DNA of 64,000 nt from positions 1 through 64,000 of the forward strand of contig JAGXSE010000023.1 of the NCBI GenBank assembly GCA_018333865.1. Reading direction: 5' to 3'. This document shows positions 1-9,687 of the stretch, one piece after another. The stretch comes from Syntrophomonadaceae bacterium. Its GTDB lineage: Bacteria; Bacillota; PH28-bin88. The notes under the pieces were generated by a model, which saw nothing but the letters and a program-made list of their open reading frames with translations, was not told the DNA's origin and did not search any database. Every line of letters starts with the position of its first letter. Within the stretch, counting starts at the first letter, position 1. A program made the position numbers and the translations under genes.

Positions 1-360
1 GGGCCCCCCTCCACGGGAGGGGAATTACCCCCCCGCCCTTTCGGGCACCCCTCCACGGGAGGGGAATTACCACCCCGCCCTTTCGGGCACCCCTCCACGG
101 GAGGGGAATTACCCCCCCGCCCTTTCGGGCACCCCTCCACGGGAGGGGAATTACCACCCCGCCCTTTCGGGCACCCCTCCACGGGAGGGGAATTACCACC
201 CCGCCCTTTCGGGCACCCCTCCACGGGAGGGGAATTACCACCCCGCCCTTTCGGGCACCCCTCCACGGGAGGGGAATTACCACCCCGCCCTTTCGGGCAC
301 CCCTCCACGGGAGGGGAATTACCACCCCGCCCTTTCGGGCACCCCTCCACGGGAGGGGAA
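1..360. repeat. 42-bp tandem repeat array of paired hairpins
   Basis: About eight and a half direct copies with a period of exactly 42 bp; the same T recurs at 10, 52, 94, 136, 178, 220, 262, 304 and 346. Each unit has two inverted repeats: CCCCTCC-ACG-GGAGGGG (7-bp stem) and GCCC-TTTC-GGGC (4-bp stem), joined by an AATTACC linker. Copies are nearly identical; the visible variation is CCC versus CCA just before the second hairpin, with CCC in units 1 and 3. The array runs into the left edge, so its full length is unknown. There are no unique spacers, so it is not CRISPR. Function unknown. Confidence 0.95.
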
Positions 361-407
361 TTTTGAGGATCCAATTTAGATTTCCTCCAATTCTTCCCTT
401 AGTTACT

Positions 408-599
408 TCAGCTAATCTCATCTGTTACTTTCAGCACAGTAAAGCCTTCAACAGCAGCGTAAAGGAGCTTTCTTTTATCTTCGGAAACTGCCTCTAGCTC
501 TTCCATGACTATTTCAGAATAGATCAGGTTCAATGTTGTATTTATGCGATAGTGCTTCGTAGGCAAATATTCTAAGAGAATTATCCATGGCAAGACCAC
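408..599 (-). pseudogene. PIN-domain-like protein fragment
   Basis: A 63-codon reading frame from a GTG start. Its C-terminal half (SEIVMEELEAVSEDKRKLL) resembles the helix after the first strand of small PIN-domain (VapC-like) RNases, where SEIV-EE precedes a KRKLL helix. The N-terminal part lacks the usual first-strand Asp motif, and the frame stops long before the remaining acidic residues of a full PIN domain of about 130 residues. A frameshifted ATG frame overlaps it. I read this as a decayed fragment rather than a working toxin. No partner antitoxin is visible. The family call rests on motif resemblance only. Confidence 0.4.
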
Positions 600-699
600 C
601 TTCCTTATAAGATATGCTGATTTGGTATTGACAGCAGGATACTCTATGCTTCATTATATTATATTTTCGTACTCTATAATGGTCACTTGCTCACTATGG

Positions 700-3600
700 T
701 CATAGCGGATCCTGTTGCAGGGTTTTGGTGTCAAGTTGGAACAGGTCCCTCAGTTCCTGGTTGGACAGCTCGCTTAAGCTGGTTTCTCCCACGGCAACCG
801 TCAATTCTGCCAGCTCTCTTTTAGCCTGCATCAGGTCATTGATTTTTTCTTCAAATGTGCCCAGGCTGAGCAGCCGGTGCACCATAACTGTCCTGTCCTG
901 TCCGATGCGGTAGGTTCGATCGGTGGCCTGGTCTTCCACTGCCGGGTTCCACCACAGGTCATAGTGGACGACGTTGGTAGCAGCGGTTAAATTCAAACCT
1001 GTCCCCCCGGCCTTCAGGGAAACGATCATGACCGGCAAACCATCTTCCCCCTGGAATTTTTCCACCATTTCATCCCGCTGCTGGCGGGGAACACCCCCGT
1101 GAAAGAAAAGCGGCTCTACCTGCAATTCATCCCTGATGAGTTCTACCAGCAGTTCTCCCATTTCCCGATACTGGGTAAAAAGCAGGGTTTTTTCTCCTGC
1201 GGCCAAAGCCTGTTCCAGCACAGCCAAGGCCTTCATGGCCTTGCCCGAATGTTCCTTAACAGCCTGTCCCTTTTTGGTGTAGTGGACCGGATGATTGCAG
1301 ATCTGTTTGAGGGCTGTCATCAGCTTGAATACTAGCCCCTTGCGGGCGATCCCATCGCTATCCTCGATCTCACGGATCATGTTTTCTACCACTTGCTGGT
1401 ATAGAGCCGCCTGTTCCTTGCTCAAATAACAATACTCCTCTTTGACGATCTTGGGTGGTAGGTCCTTGATGATGGACCTGTCACTCTTTAGCCTGCGCAG
1501 CAAAAAGGGGGCCGTGGCTCTTCGCAGCTGTTCGATTTTCTCCCCGTCCCGGTATTTTTCGATGGGATGGGCAAACCGGCTGGCAAAATCCTGTCGCCGG
1601 CCCAGGTAGCCACTGTTGATAAAATCAAAAATACTCCAGAGTTCCAGCAGCCGGTTTTCCACCGGGGTGCCGCTCATGGCAATATAGCCCATGGCGGTCA
1701 GTGCCTTTACCGACTTGGCTTGGTTGCTCTCCGGATTTTTAATGTTCTGAGCCTCATCAATCACCACCATGCCCCAAGTGGTTTTCTTAAATTTAGCCAC
1801 ATCCCGGCGCAGGATCCCGTAGGAGGTAACGATCAGGTCCATGCCTTTGACAGCCAGTTCGCGGCTGGCACCATGGTAGACAGTGACCGTTAGCGAGGGG
1901 GCAAACTTTTTGCATTCCTTAACCCAGTTGCTGAGCAGAGTCGTCGGACACACCACCAAGGCAGGCTTCTCCAGGCGTCCTTCTTCCTTTAATTTCAAAA
2001 TAAGCGCGATCACCTGGACTGTCTTGCCCAGGCCCATATCGTCGGCCAGGCAGGACCCCAGTCCCCTGATGGTATTATTATAAAGCCAAAGGAATCCCCT
2101 TTGCTGGTAGGGGCGCAAACTGGCCATTAAGCCCGCAGGCAAGGAGATCTCCCTGACTACACTTAGATCATCAATCAATTGCCGGAGTGCTTGATCCGGG
2201 TTAAGGATTACACCTGCCGCCTCGTTAGTGACCGCAGCCTGAAGAGTTTCCATAGCGGAAAGCCGCGGTGCCGGTTGGTGCAGCTTTTGCAGAATGTTGC
2301 TGATATCCTCAGGCTGTACCAGCAGGTATTGGTCCCTGAATTGCACCACCCCTGCCGCAGACTCAGTGAGCTTGCGGAATTCTTCACCGCTCATGGTTAA
2401 GCCGCCTAAAGACACCTGCCAGGAAAACTCCAGCATCTCGTCCAGGTTCAGGTAAGAAACAGTTTTTTCCTTGCTGGTTCTGGTTTTCGCCGCTAAAGCC
2501 AACCGGGGGATAGCGATATGTTGCAAAGCTTTGGGAATGATGGCCCCGATTCCCAGGAGGAAACAGATCTGCTGGCCTTTGGTAAGGAATTCGGCCAGGG
2601 TAGAGGGAGAAAGGGTGGCCAGTTTTTCACCTTTGAAGCTTAACAGTTTTTTCAGGGTAGGGACATGTTCCCCGGCCACGGTCAGCTGATGGGCCACTTC
2701 CTGGCGGACAAATTGAATGGGAAGGGAAAAAAGCTCTGCCTTATCTGCGGCAAAAACTTCTTTTAACCGCACCATTGGAGCCAGAGGGTCTTTTTTGTCT
2801 GTAACCATCACCCTGAGGGTAAACTTTTCGCCGCCTGGCCTGGGCATGCCGATTTCAATGACCGGAGCGATCCCGGCGGGACGCAGGTTAAGCCAACCCA
2901 ACCAGTTGGAAATGGCCTTGGCAGTCTGTTGCTCTTCAAATTTTTCCGCCAGGTAGGATTCGCCGCAGAAAAAGGCCCGAGCTACCTTGTCGCCGGCATG
3001 GGGCTTTAACCCGGCATAACAGCAGACAATATGGGTCAGGATCAATGTCAGGAGCTCTTCAACAGCCGCGCGTACCTCCAGTACCCCTTTTTCCTTCGGA
3101 CAATAAAGAAAACCAGGCGGCATGATGGCGGCAAGGTAATCTATTATTGCCGGCAGTTTTTCAGACCTATCCAGGGGCCGGTAGACAATATAAAAACTTC
3201 CCTGCCCATTAGCCTCTCCCGCCAGGTCTCTTAGAACCGGCACAAAGGAGGCCGAACTAGCCAATGCTCGTGCCACTGCGGTGACAGCGTTCAAAAAATC
3301 GGCCCAGGGGGAGGTATGGTTGGCAGGCAACCCATAGGGCAGGGAGAGAAAGAGATCAAGGACAGTTTTCAGGGGTAGCTGGGAGCCTTTTTTTCTTCTT
3401 AAAGTCAATTTATCTCCCTCTGCCAGTGGGATGGCGAGGGTCTTTTCTTCGCCTGCCTGGAAAAAGGCCGGCAAAAGTTTCTCCTTGCCTGAAGCGAGGG
3501 AAGCGGCAAAAAAGATAAATTGCCTGTCAATTTGCTGCATCGGCTGTTTTTTCAGGAGATTTTTTCTGAGCTGCCCGGCTGCAGGGCAGATCAGGGTAAA

Positions 3601-4488
3601 GGACAGATCTTTAAAGGACAGGCCGTTTTCCCGCAGCTCAAGTTTTTCCACAGAACCGGCGATGTTTCTGTAGGCCTTTAACAATAACTCCTTAAAATTT
3701 CCGGCGGGATAGAACATTGGAAAATCGTTCAACAGGGCGAAAATAGCTTCACTTTCCCTGCTGGCGGCCAGCCCGCTTAGGTCTACAGGCGATTTTCCTG
3801 GCTCCCGCCAGCCCTGTCGCTTGGTATTGCCATTATCTTCTCTGGGTTCCCCAATTAAATGATCCCGGACCGCAGAGTGGGCCTCGCGAAAAGATTTAAA
3901 GCCGGGAGCCCCGGCAGGAACGCCTTCAATAGGCGGGGAGACGGCGCCAGACTGCAGGTTGCCAAAGCCTGCCGCCTGCATGATTGCGGCGGGATCCAGA
4001 TGCCGCAACTTGAACAGGATTAATGGGTCCTTATCAATCTCGTTGGCAATGAGGTAGTAAACTGCCGCCAGATGCTTGCACGGGTTTGCCCAATCGGGAC
4101 AGGAGCAGGTAGCTGTGATGTCGTCCCAAGCCTCGGGAAAAAGGGAGATTTTTTGCTCCCGAAGAAGATGTAGAATGTTTTCTGGCAGCCGACCCATGGC
4201 TAGCTCGGCAGCCAGGGCCGGGTCCCTGGCAATAATGGCCTCGATTACCTTTTTCTCTCTCGAGGAAAACTCATTGAGCTTGATTGTAATTTTGTATGGC
4301 GTGGCGCGGGTGCCCTTGACCCTGGCCAGCAACTTTCCGTTGGTCTCAATCTGAACCTTGCTCACCTTGCCGCCGTTGGCGTAGCTTTTCCCGCGGATGA
4401 GGCGGCTGGTGCTGTAGTCTATTTTTTCCATAGCTTCAACCCAGGCCTTGCCCCACCAGGTTTTGCCAAACAGGTTACCTCTTGGCAT
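700..4488 (-). CDS. SWIM zinc-finger SNF2-family helicase
   Basis: Swi2/Snf2 DNA translocase expected to remodel protein-nucleic acid complexes in the cytoplasm, as RapA-type bacterial SNF2 proteins do. The protein is 1262 residues. A SWIM zinc finger (CSCPDW then CKHLAA) lies near residue 130. A long middle region follows, then the SNF2 ATPase core with Walker A DDMGLGKT near 818 and the DEAQ box near 913. The C-terminal helicase lobe ends in the QATDRTYRIGQDR motif VI near 1190. The longer frame begins at an ATG at 4503. The ATG at 4488 is preferred because GGAGG lies seven bases upstream of it and would otherwise be inside the coding region. A minus-strand TATAAT sits at 4528-4533. The gene is divergent from the Lon-like protease. 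Substrate unknown. Confidence 0.93.
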   Translation of the reverse strand: MPRGNLFGKTWWGKAWVEAMEKIDYSTSRLIRGKSYANGGKVSKVQIETNGKLLARVKGTRATPYKITIKLNEFSSREKKVIEAIIARDPALAAELAMGRLPENILHLLREQKISLFPEAWDDITATCSCPDWANPCKHLAAVYYLIANEIDKDPLILFKLRHLDPAAIMQAAGFGNLQSGAVSPPIEGVPAGAPGFKSFREAHSAVRDHLIGEPREDNGNTKRQGWREPGKSPVDLSGLAASRESEAIFALLNDFPMFYPAGNFKELLLKAYRNIAGSVEKLELRENGLSFKDLSFTLICPAAGQLRKNLLKKQPMQQIDRQFIFFAASLASGKEKLLPAFFQAGEEKTLAIPLAEGDKLTLRRKKGSQLPLKTVLDLFLSLPYGLPANHTSPWADFLNAVTAVARALASSASFVPVLRDLAGEANGQGSFYIVYRPLDRSEKLPAIIDYLAAIMPPGFLYCPKEKGVLEVRAAVEELLTLILTHIVCCYAGLKPHAGDKVARAFFCGESYLAEKFEEQQTAKAISNWLGWLNLRPAGIAPVIEIGMPRPGGEKFTLRVMVTDKKDPLAPMVRLKEVFAADKAELFSLPIQFVRQEVAHQLTVAGEHVPTLKKLLSFKGEKLATLSPSTLAEFLTKGQQICFLLGIGAIIPKALQHIAIPRLALAAKTRTSKEKTVSYLNLDEMLEFSWQVSLGGLTMSGEEFRKLTESAAGVVQFRDQYLLVQPEDISNILQKLHQPAPRLSAMETLQAAVTNEAAGVILNPDQALRQLIDDLSVVREISLPAGLMASLRPYQQRGFLWLYNNTIRGLGSCLADDMGLGKTVQVIALILKLKEEGRLEKPALVVCPTTLLSNWVKECKKFAPSLTVTVYHGASRELAVKGMDLIVTSYGILRRDVAKFKKTTWGMVVIDEAQNIKNPESNQAKSVKALTAMGYIAMSGTPVENRLLELWSIFDFINSGYLGRRQDFASRFAHPIEKYRDGEKIEQLRRATAPFLLRRLKSDRSIIKDLPPKIVKEEYCYLSKEQAALYQQVVENMIREIEDSDGIARKGLVFKLMTALKQICNHPVHYTKKGQAVKEHSGKAMKALAVLEQALAAGEKTLLFTQYREMGELLVELIRDELQVEPLFFHGGVPRQQRDEMVEKFQGEDGLPVMIVSLKAGGTGLNLTAATNVVHYDLWWNPAVEDQATDRTYRIGQDRTVMVHRLLSLGTFEEKINDLMQAKRELAELTVAVGETSLSELSNQELRDLFQLDTKTLQQDPL

Positions 4489-4750
4489 CTTTGCGCCTCC
4501 CATGTGCTAACCATGATAGTCATGCTAATTATACAAATATTTGTCGTGGGTTAAAAGGGTATTTCTAACTTTACTGCACCGAGCTTTATATATTACAGGC
4601 GCTGCAGTTGATTCACTCCTCCAAGAATGTAGCGGTTCTTGCTTTTTTTTTTGCAGAAAAAACAGATTCTTCTTTGCAAAAAGCAGGAAATGACCGATAG
4701 CGGAGGAAATTATTAAGGTAAATTTAATGGTGAAAGGGCGAAGATGTTTG

Positions 4751-7156
4751 ATGCACAGAAAGCTGCAAGCGGAAGAACTGAAGTTTTTTTGCGACCCCTT
4801 AAGCTTTGAATTCGAAACCACGGAAACAGTGGCTCCTCTGGAAGGCATAGTTGGACAGGAGAGGGCCGTTCGGTCCATGGAGTTCGGGCTGTCCATCAAG
4901 CACCGCGGCTATAATATTTTCATGACCGGGCTGACCGGCACCGGAAAAATCTCTTATGCCCAGTCTTTAATCAGCAGGATTGCCGCAAAAGAGGAGGTTC
5001 CTGACGATTGGTGTTATGTCAATAACTTTGAAAGTCCGGGCCATCCCGTGGCCTTGCGTTTGCCGCCCGGTCAGGGATACAGCTTTAAAAAAGATATGGA
5101 AGAACTGGTGGAGTCGCTGAAGCTGGAAATACCGAAAGCCTTTGCTGCCGATGATTACGAGCGGCAAAAGTCCGCTTTGTTTAAAGAGCTCCAGGAGGCA
5201 AGAGGGGAGCTCTTGGAGGAGTTGACCCGCACTGCAGGCGAACAGGGCTTTGTTTTGCGCCGGACCAGCACAGGCTTTGTCAGTATACCGCTGATTGACG
5301 GCAAGGAAATTTCCCCCGAGGAATATGAGAAATTGCCGTCAGAAGTACGTGAGGAGATGGAAAACAAATCGGCGGAAATCCAGTTCAAAGCGCTGCAGGT
5401 GATGCGCCGGATCCAGAGCGCCGAACGCGCTATAAAGATAAAAGTTAAGGAACTGGAAAAAAGGATCGGCCTGTTTGCTGTCGGTTTCCAGATTGAGGAG
5501 CTGAAAGAGCGCTATGGGGAACCGGTTGCCGGTTATCTGAACGCGGTGCAAAAAGATATTCTGGAAAACCTGGATGAATTCCGCGGCGGTGAAGAGGAAG
5601 AAGCAGTCCCCTTCCCATGGATGCGCCGGAAAGGGGAGCCGGGGGTTAAATACCGGGTTAATCTGGCTGTGGACAATAAGGATACGCAGGGTGCGCCTGT
5701 GCTTGTGGAGACAAATCCGACCTATTACAACCTGGTCGGACGGGTGGAGTATGAGAACAGGCTGGGGATGGTCACCACCGATTACGGCATGATTAAAGCG
5801 GGATCACTCTTGAAAGCCAACGGCGGCTACCTGATCCTGCAGGCACGGGAGGTGCTGACCAACCCTGGTGCTTGGGAGGGCCTCAAGCGAGTTCTGAAAA
5901 CCCGGGAAGCGTGCCTGGAAAACCTGGGAGAGCAGTTCAGCCTCTTGGCCATGTCTACATTGCGGCCGCAAGCCATCCCGGTTAATGTAAAGGTTGTCCT
6001 GATCGGCAACCCGTACCTGTACCAAATTCTGTACTACATGGACGAGGATTTTCGCAAGCTGTTCAAGATCAAGGCTGATTTTGATACAGAAATGAACCTG
6101 GACCGCCAGAATATGACCAGTATGGCCAGCTTTATTTCCACCCATTGCCAGCAGGAGAACTTGCGCCATTTCGACCGGACCGCTGTGGCGCGGATTGTGG
6201 AGTACAGCTCGCGGCTGGCGGACCACCAGCGGAAACTGAGCACCCGCTTTAACGAACTGGTGGAAATTATTTATGAGGCGGATGCCTGGGCAGAGCTGGA
6301 TGGTGCAGGCGTGGTCAGCGGCCCGCATGTTAAGCGGGCCATTGCTGAAAAAATCAGCCGCTCGGATAAATACGAGCAAAAACTGCAGGAACTGCTGGCG
6401 GAAGGCAAAATATTACTGGACCTGGAAGGGGAAAAAATCGGTCAAGTCAATGGGCTGTCGGTACAAAACAGCGGAGATTACGCTTTTGCCCGCCCCTCCC
6501 GGATTACCGCAGTGACATACCTTGGCCGCCGAGGGATTGTCAATATCGAGCGCGAAATAAGGTTAAGCGGTCAGATTCATGATAAGGGAGTGTTGACACT
6601 GGGAGGTTACCTGGCACACAAATTTGCCAAGGAAAGGCCGCTCTCGTTGTCTGCCAGCATAACTTTTGAACAGCTTTACGGCGGAGTGGAGGGCGACAGC
6701 GCTTCCAGCACCGAGCTGTACGCCCTGTTGTCCAGCCTGGCGGATTTGCCGGTCAGGCAGGACCTGGCTGTTACCGGCTCTGTCAACCAGTGGGGTGAAA
6801 TCCAGCCTGTCGGAGGTGTAACCCTTAAAATCGAAGGCTTTTTCAAATCTTGCCGCCTGAAAGGGCTTACTGGCAGGCAGGGAGTGATTATCCCTGTTCA
6901 AAATATCAGCAATTTAAACCTTGCCGATGAGGTCGTGGAAGCAGTTAGTGCCGGGCAGTTTCATGTCTACCCTGTGGCCAGCGTGGAAGAAGGGATGGAG
7001 ATCTTAACCGGTGTCCCGGCCGGCCGGGCGGAAGACGGTAATTACCCGCCGGACAGTGTTTTCGGGCGGGTAGCCCGAAAATTGGAATTTTATCACCTGA
7101 GACTGACAAAAGGTGATAACAATGAGGGGGAGAAAGACTCTCCCGAAACAAAATAG
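4751..7156 (+). CDS. Lon-family ATP-dependent protease (AAA-less-insert type)
   Basis: ATP-dependent serine protease of the LonB-like family, also seen as ATP-binding S16 peptidase in Firmicutes, about 801 residues. The N-terminal region carries a Walker A-like GTGKIS, where Ile replaces the usual Thr/Ser after Lys. The C-terminal third is a Lon protease domain with the catalytic Ser in EGDSASSTE (Ser650) and the Lys in GGVTLKIEG (Lys693). Their 43-residue spacing equals that of E. coli Lon. The family normally starts with a short M-x-K-L-x-x-EEL segment, so the ATG at 4751 with upstream AAAGGG is preferred over the ATG at 4727, although a GGAGG near 4702 could serve the latter. It stands alone between a divergent helicase and a new promoter. 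Substrates unknown. Confidence 0.92.
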   Translation: MHRKLQAEELKFFCDPLSFEFETTETVAPLEGIVGQERAVRSMEFGLSIKHRGYNIFMTGLTGTGKISYAQSLISRIAAKEEVPDDWCYVNNFESPGHPVALRLPPGQGYSFKKDMEELVESLKLEIPKAFAADDYERQKSALFKELQEARGELLEELTRTAGEQGFVLRRTSTGFVSIPLIDGKEISPEEYEKLPSEVREEMENKSAEIQFKALQVMRRIQSAERAIKIKVKELEKRIGLFAVGFQIEELKERYGEPVAGYLNAVQKDILENLDEFRGGEEEEAVPFPWMRRKGEPGVKYRVNLAVDNKDTQGAPVLVETNPTYYNLVGRVEYENRLGMVTTDYGMIKAGSLLKANGGYLILQAREVLTNPGAWEGLKRVLKTREACLENLGEQFSLLAMSTLRPQAIPVNVKVVLIGNPYLYQILYYMDEDFRKLFKIKADFDTEMNLDRQNMTSMASFISTHCQQENLRHFDRTAVARIVEYSSRLADHQRKLSTRFNELVEIIYEADAWAELDGAGVVSGPHVKRAIAEKISRSDKYEQKLQELLAEGKILLDLEGEKIGQVNGLSVQNSGDYAFARPSRITAVTYLGRRGIVNIEREIRLSGQIHDKGVLTLGGYLAHKFAKERPLSLSASITFEQLYGGVEGDSASSTELYALLSSLADLPVRQDLAVTGSVNQWGEIQPVGGVTLKIEGFFKSCRLKGLTGRQGVIIPVQNISNLNLADEVVEAVSAGQFHVYPVASVEEGMEILTGVPAGRAEDGNYPPDSVFGRVARKLEFYHLRLTKGDNNEGEKDSPETK

Positions 7157-7257
7157 CATAGCGGAGTGCAAGAAAAAATTACCAGTATGCAAATGCGGAG
7201 GTTTGGCAAACCCGAAGATTTGACTAATCAACAGGACTATTTATTAGATTGTGAAAG

Positions 7258-7286
7258 TTGACGCAAGAACAAGCTGTTGCTATAAT
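7258..7286 (+). promoter_or_regulatory. sigma-A promoter of the exported flavoprotein gene
   Basis: TTGACG (7258-7263), a 17-bp spacer, then a perfect TATAAT (7281-7286). Transcription should begin near 7293, leaving about 230 nt of untranslated leader before the gene at 7527. Confidence 0.8.
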
Positions 7287-7292
7287 ATTCTT

Positions 7293-7526
7293 GGCCTATG
7301 TTATTATTGGTAATGCCAATCAATTCTTCATGCAAAAAGCCGGCCACTGCGATAACGTTGCTTAGCTTATCACCATTTGTTTCAGGTAAGAGGAGCAGGA
7401 AGCAAGCCGGCAGCGAAGGGAAGGTGAGAGAATACCGCCATCTTATGCCAGTACGTGCTGGCAGATAATGTTTTTACTCACCTCGAAAAAACCAGTTTGA
7501 TTTATTCATGAGAGGAGTTGGCCTGC
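7293..7526 (+). promoter_or_regulatory. Long structured 5' leader, class unknown
   Basis: The leader contains several nested pairings. AGCCGGC at about 7339 can pair with the GCCGGC near 7417. GATAA and TTATC flank a loop inside this. GGTGAG (near 7421-7427) can pair with CTCACC (near 7479), enclosing the hairpin TGCCAG-tacgtg-CTGGCA. The segment ends in the AGAGGAG ribosome site at 7511-7517. I could not match it to FMN, cobalamin, molybdenum cofactor or c-di-GMP riboswitch consensus sequences. Pairings were found by eye, not by folding. Confidence 0.4.
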
Positions 7527-9596
7527 TTGAAAAAGAAAACCATGCGATTGGTGTTGTGTTTAGTCTTGTTGGTGGCGATGCTCGCAACCGGTATGCCGGC
7601 GATGGCAAGCCCCAGAGCAGCAGCAAGCGAAACCCTGATTATTGACGGCAAAACAGCTTCGGTGCCAGTAACAGTAGTTGGCAGAGCCAGTTTAGTGCAA
7701 GTGCGGGCACTGGCGGAAACCTTTGGGACAGTGCCCCAGTGGGACAATAAAGAGAAGATCGCCTCCTTTACCGCAGCTGGCAAGAACATTCAGGTCTTCG
7801 CCGGCCAGGGGCGAGTAGCGGTGGACGGCAAAGAAATAAAGGCGGCCACCAGAATATTGAGAGGTCGGGTGTTTGTTGAACTAGCGCCTATAAAAGAAGT
7901 GCTTGGCATTGGGAAGGCAACCAGGACGATAGCAAGCGGCACCTTTACCGGTGAAGCAAGAGGCTATGGCGGCATGCTGCGGGTAGAGATAAAAACCGCC
8001 GACAACAAAATTACGGCAGTAAGAGTAGTAGAGCAGCGTGAAACCGCCGGCATTGCAGACCCTGCCCTGACCAGGATCCCGCAGAGCATTGTCAGGCAGC
8101 AGAGTTTAGCAATTGATGCCGTCACCGGCGCTACCCTGACCAGCAGGGCCATCCTGGATGCGGCAGCCCAGGCTGTCACCAAGGCTAAAGGCAATGTCAG
8201 CGAGTGGCTAAGGCCAGTCGCGGCTGCGCCGGTGGCACCAGGTCAGCCGGCGGCTGTCAGAAAACAGACAGACGTGGTTGTAATCGGCGGCGGCGGGGCC
8301 GGTTTGGCGGCGGCAGTATCGGCGGCCGAGGCTGGAGCCAAGGTCATCCTCATCGAAAAAATGCCTATGCTGGGCGGCAATACTCTGAGAGCAACCGGCG
8401 GGATGCAAGCGGCCGGAACCAGATTCCAGACAGCTGCAGGCATTAATGATACCCCGGATATCCACTACGCAGACACAATGCGAGGTGGCGGAAATATAAA
8501 TAATCCCAGGTTAGTGCGGATAATGGTTGATAACGCGAATAATGCAATGGAGTGGCTTACATCATTAGGTGTCAGTCTTTCGCGAGTGTCAGTTTCGGGC
8601 GGATCAACCAACCTTCGCGGACATGGGCCAGCTGGCGGGTTTGCTGCCGGACCACCAATTGTACAGGCTTTAGAGAAGGAAGCCAGGAATAGGGGTATTA
8701 ATATCCTTCTCGATACTCGCGCTACGGAGATTATAGTCGATAGTTCCGGGCGTGCTGTTGGGGTTAGAGCTGCCAGCAAGGAGCTGGGTGATCTAACAAT
8801 TACGGCCCGGGCCGTGGTGCTAGCTGCCGGCGGATTTGGCGCCAATCTGGAAATGGTGGCTCAGTATAATCCCGCACTGCGGGGATTTGATACAAATAAT
8901 CATCCCGGGGCTACCGGTGATGGTATCAAATTAGCAACAGCAATTGGTGCGGCTACTATTCATATGGAACATATTCAGACCCATCCCACAGTAGTGCCTA
9001 AGACAGGCGTTCTGATTACAGAGAGAGTTCGGGGAGCTGGAGCCATACTGGTTAATCGCAGCGGTGTGCGATTCGTTGATGAGCTGCAGACTCGCGATGC
9101 AGTATCTAGGGCAATTCTGGAGCAAGAGGGAGATACGGCATTTCTGATTTTTGATCGCGGCTTGCGGGCTGAAGTGGGGGTTATTGAAGACTATGTCCGT
9201 CAAGGATTGGTGAGGGAAGGAAATACCCTGGAAGAGGTTGCAGCCAAAATAGGGTTGCCCGCCGGAAGGCTTACCACTACAATGCAAAGGTATAACGAAC
9301 TTGTAACAGCTGGAAGCGATGCAGATTTTGGAAAGCGGCACTTGTTGCGCCGGCTAGAAGTTGGTCCATTTTTTGCAATTGAAGTCGCTCCTGCAATTCA
9401 CCACACCATGGGCGGGGTAGTGATTAATGAGCAGACCCAGGTCATCGACCGGAACGGTAGGGTTATCCCAGGGCTTTTTGCAGCAGGGGAAGTGACCGGC
9501 GGGATCCACGGCAATAACAGACTAGGCGGCAATGCTGTGACAGATATCACTGTGTTTGGCAGAATCGCCGGCAAAAGCGCCGCCGATAGCAGATGA
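7527..9596 (+). CDS. Exported FMN/FAD flavoprotein reductase with stalk domain
   Basis: Predicted extracytoplasmic flavoprotein of the flavocytochrome c / fumarate-urocanate reductase family, 689 residues. Order: a Lys-rich signal peptide ending near ASPRA; a copper-amine-oxidase-N-like domain (about 35-125, with the DGK and VPVR/FVEL-type repeats typical of surface anchoring); an FMN-binding domain (about 135-215) with the flavinylation motif DAVTGAT where ApbE attaches FMN to Thr; then an FAD domain from GGGGAGLAAA near 251 to the HGNNRLGGNAVTD motif near the end. QTHPT and ERVRG near the active site match the family. No haem-binding CxxCH is present, so electrons must come through FMN. The TTG at 7527 has AGAGGAG nine bases upstream; the TTG at 7518 abuts that site. 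The electron acceptor is not predictable. Confidence 0.9.
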   Translation: MKKKTMRLVLCLVLLVAMLATGMPAMASPRAAASETLIIDGKTASVPVTVVGRASLVQVRALAETFGTVPQWDNKEKIASFTAAGKNIQVFAGQGRVAVDGKEIKAATRILRGRVFVELAPIKEVLGIGKATRTIASGTFTGEARGYGGMLRVEIKTADNKITAVRVVEQRETAGIADPALTRIPQSIVRQQSLAIDAVTGATLTSRAILDAAAQAVTKAKGNVSEWLRPVAAAPVAPGQPAAVRKQTDVVVIGGGGAGLAAAVSAAEAGAKVILIEKMPMLGGNTLRATGGMQAAGTRFQTAAGINDTPDIHYADTMRGGGNINNPRLVRIMVDNANNAMEWLTSLGVSLSRVSVSGGSTNLRGHGPAGGFAAGPPIVQALEKEARNRGINILLDTRATEIIVDSSGRAVGVRAASKELGDLTITARAVVLAAGGFGANLEMVAQYNPALRGFDTNNHPGATGDGIKLATAIGAATIHMEHIQTHPTVVPKTGVLITERVRGAGAILVNRSGVRFVDELQTRDAVSRAILEQEGDTAFLIFDRGLRAEVGVIEDYVRQGLVREGNTLEEVAAKIGLPAGRLTTTMQRYNELVTAGSDADFGKRHLLRRLEVGPFFAIEVAPAIHHTMGGVVINEQTQVIDRNGRVIPGLFAAGEVTGGIHGNNRLGGNAVTDITVFGRIAGKSAADSR

Positions 9597-9629
9597 TAAA
9601 CTAGGCAAGGCAAATTTCCCGGTACCGGA

Positions 9630-9666
9630 GACTCAAACCGCGCCTAATTGCGGTTTGAGTCTTTAT
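9630..9666 (+). terminator. Rho-independent terminator
   Basis: GACTCAAACCGC (9630-9641) pairs perfectly with GCGGTTTGAGTC (9650-9661) around an 8-nt loop, followed by TTTATT. It ends the flavoprotein transcript. Confidence 0.9.
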
Positions 9667-9687
9667 TCCTGTCTGTGCTAGCTTATG

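Noticed and set aside
1-360. CRISPR array
   Set aside because: The period is constant at 42 bp and the whole unit repeats; there are no variable spacers and no cas genes.
725-4354. Plus-strand open frames opposite the SNF2 helicase
   Set aside because: They are antisense shadows without ribosome sites or recognisable domains.
7293-7526. FMN, cobalamin or c-di-GMP riboswitch
   Set aside because: A GCCACTG-like string is present but without the B12 box or the other conserved blocks; FMN and GEMM core motifs are absent.
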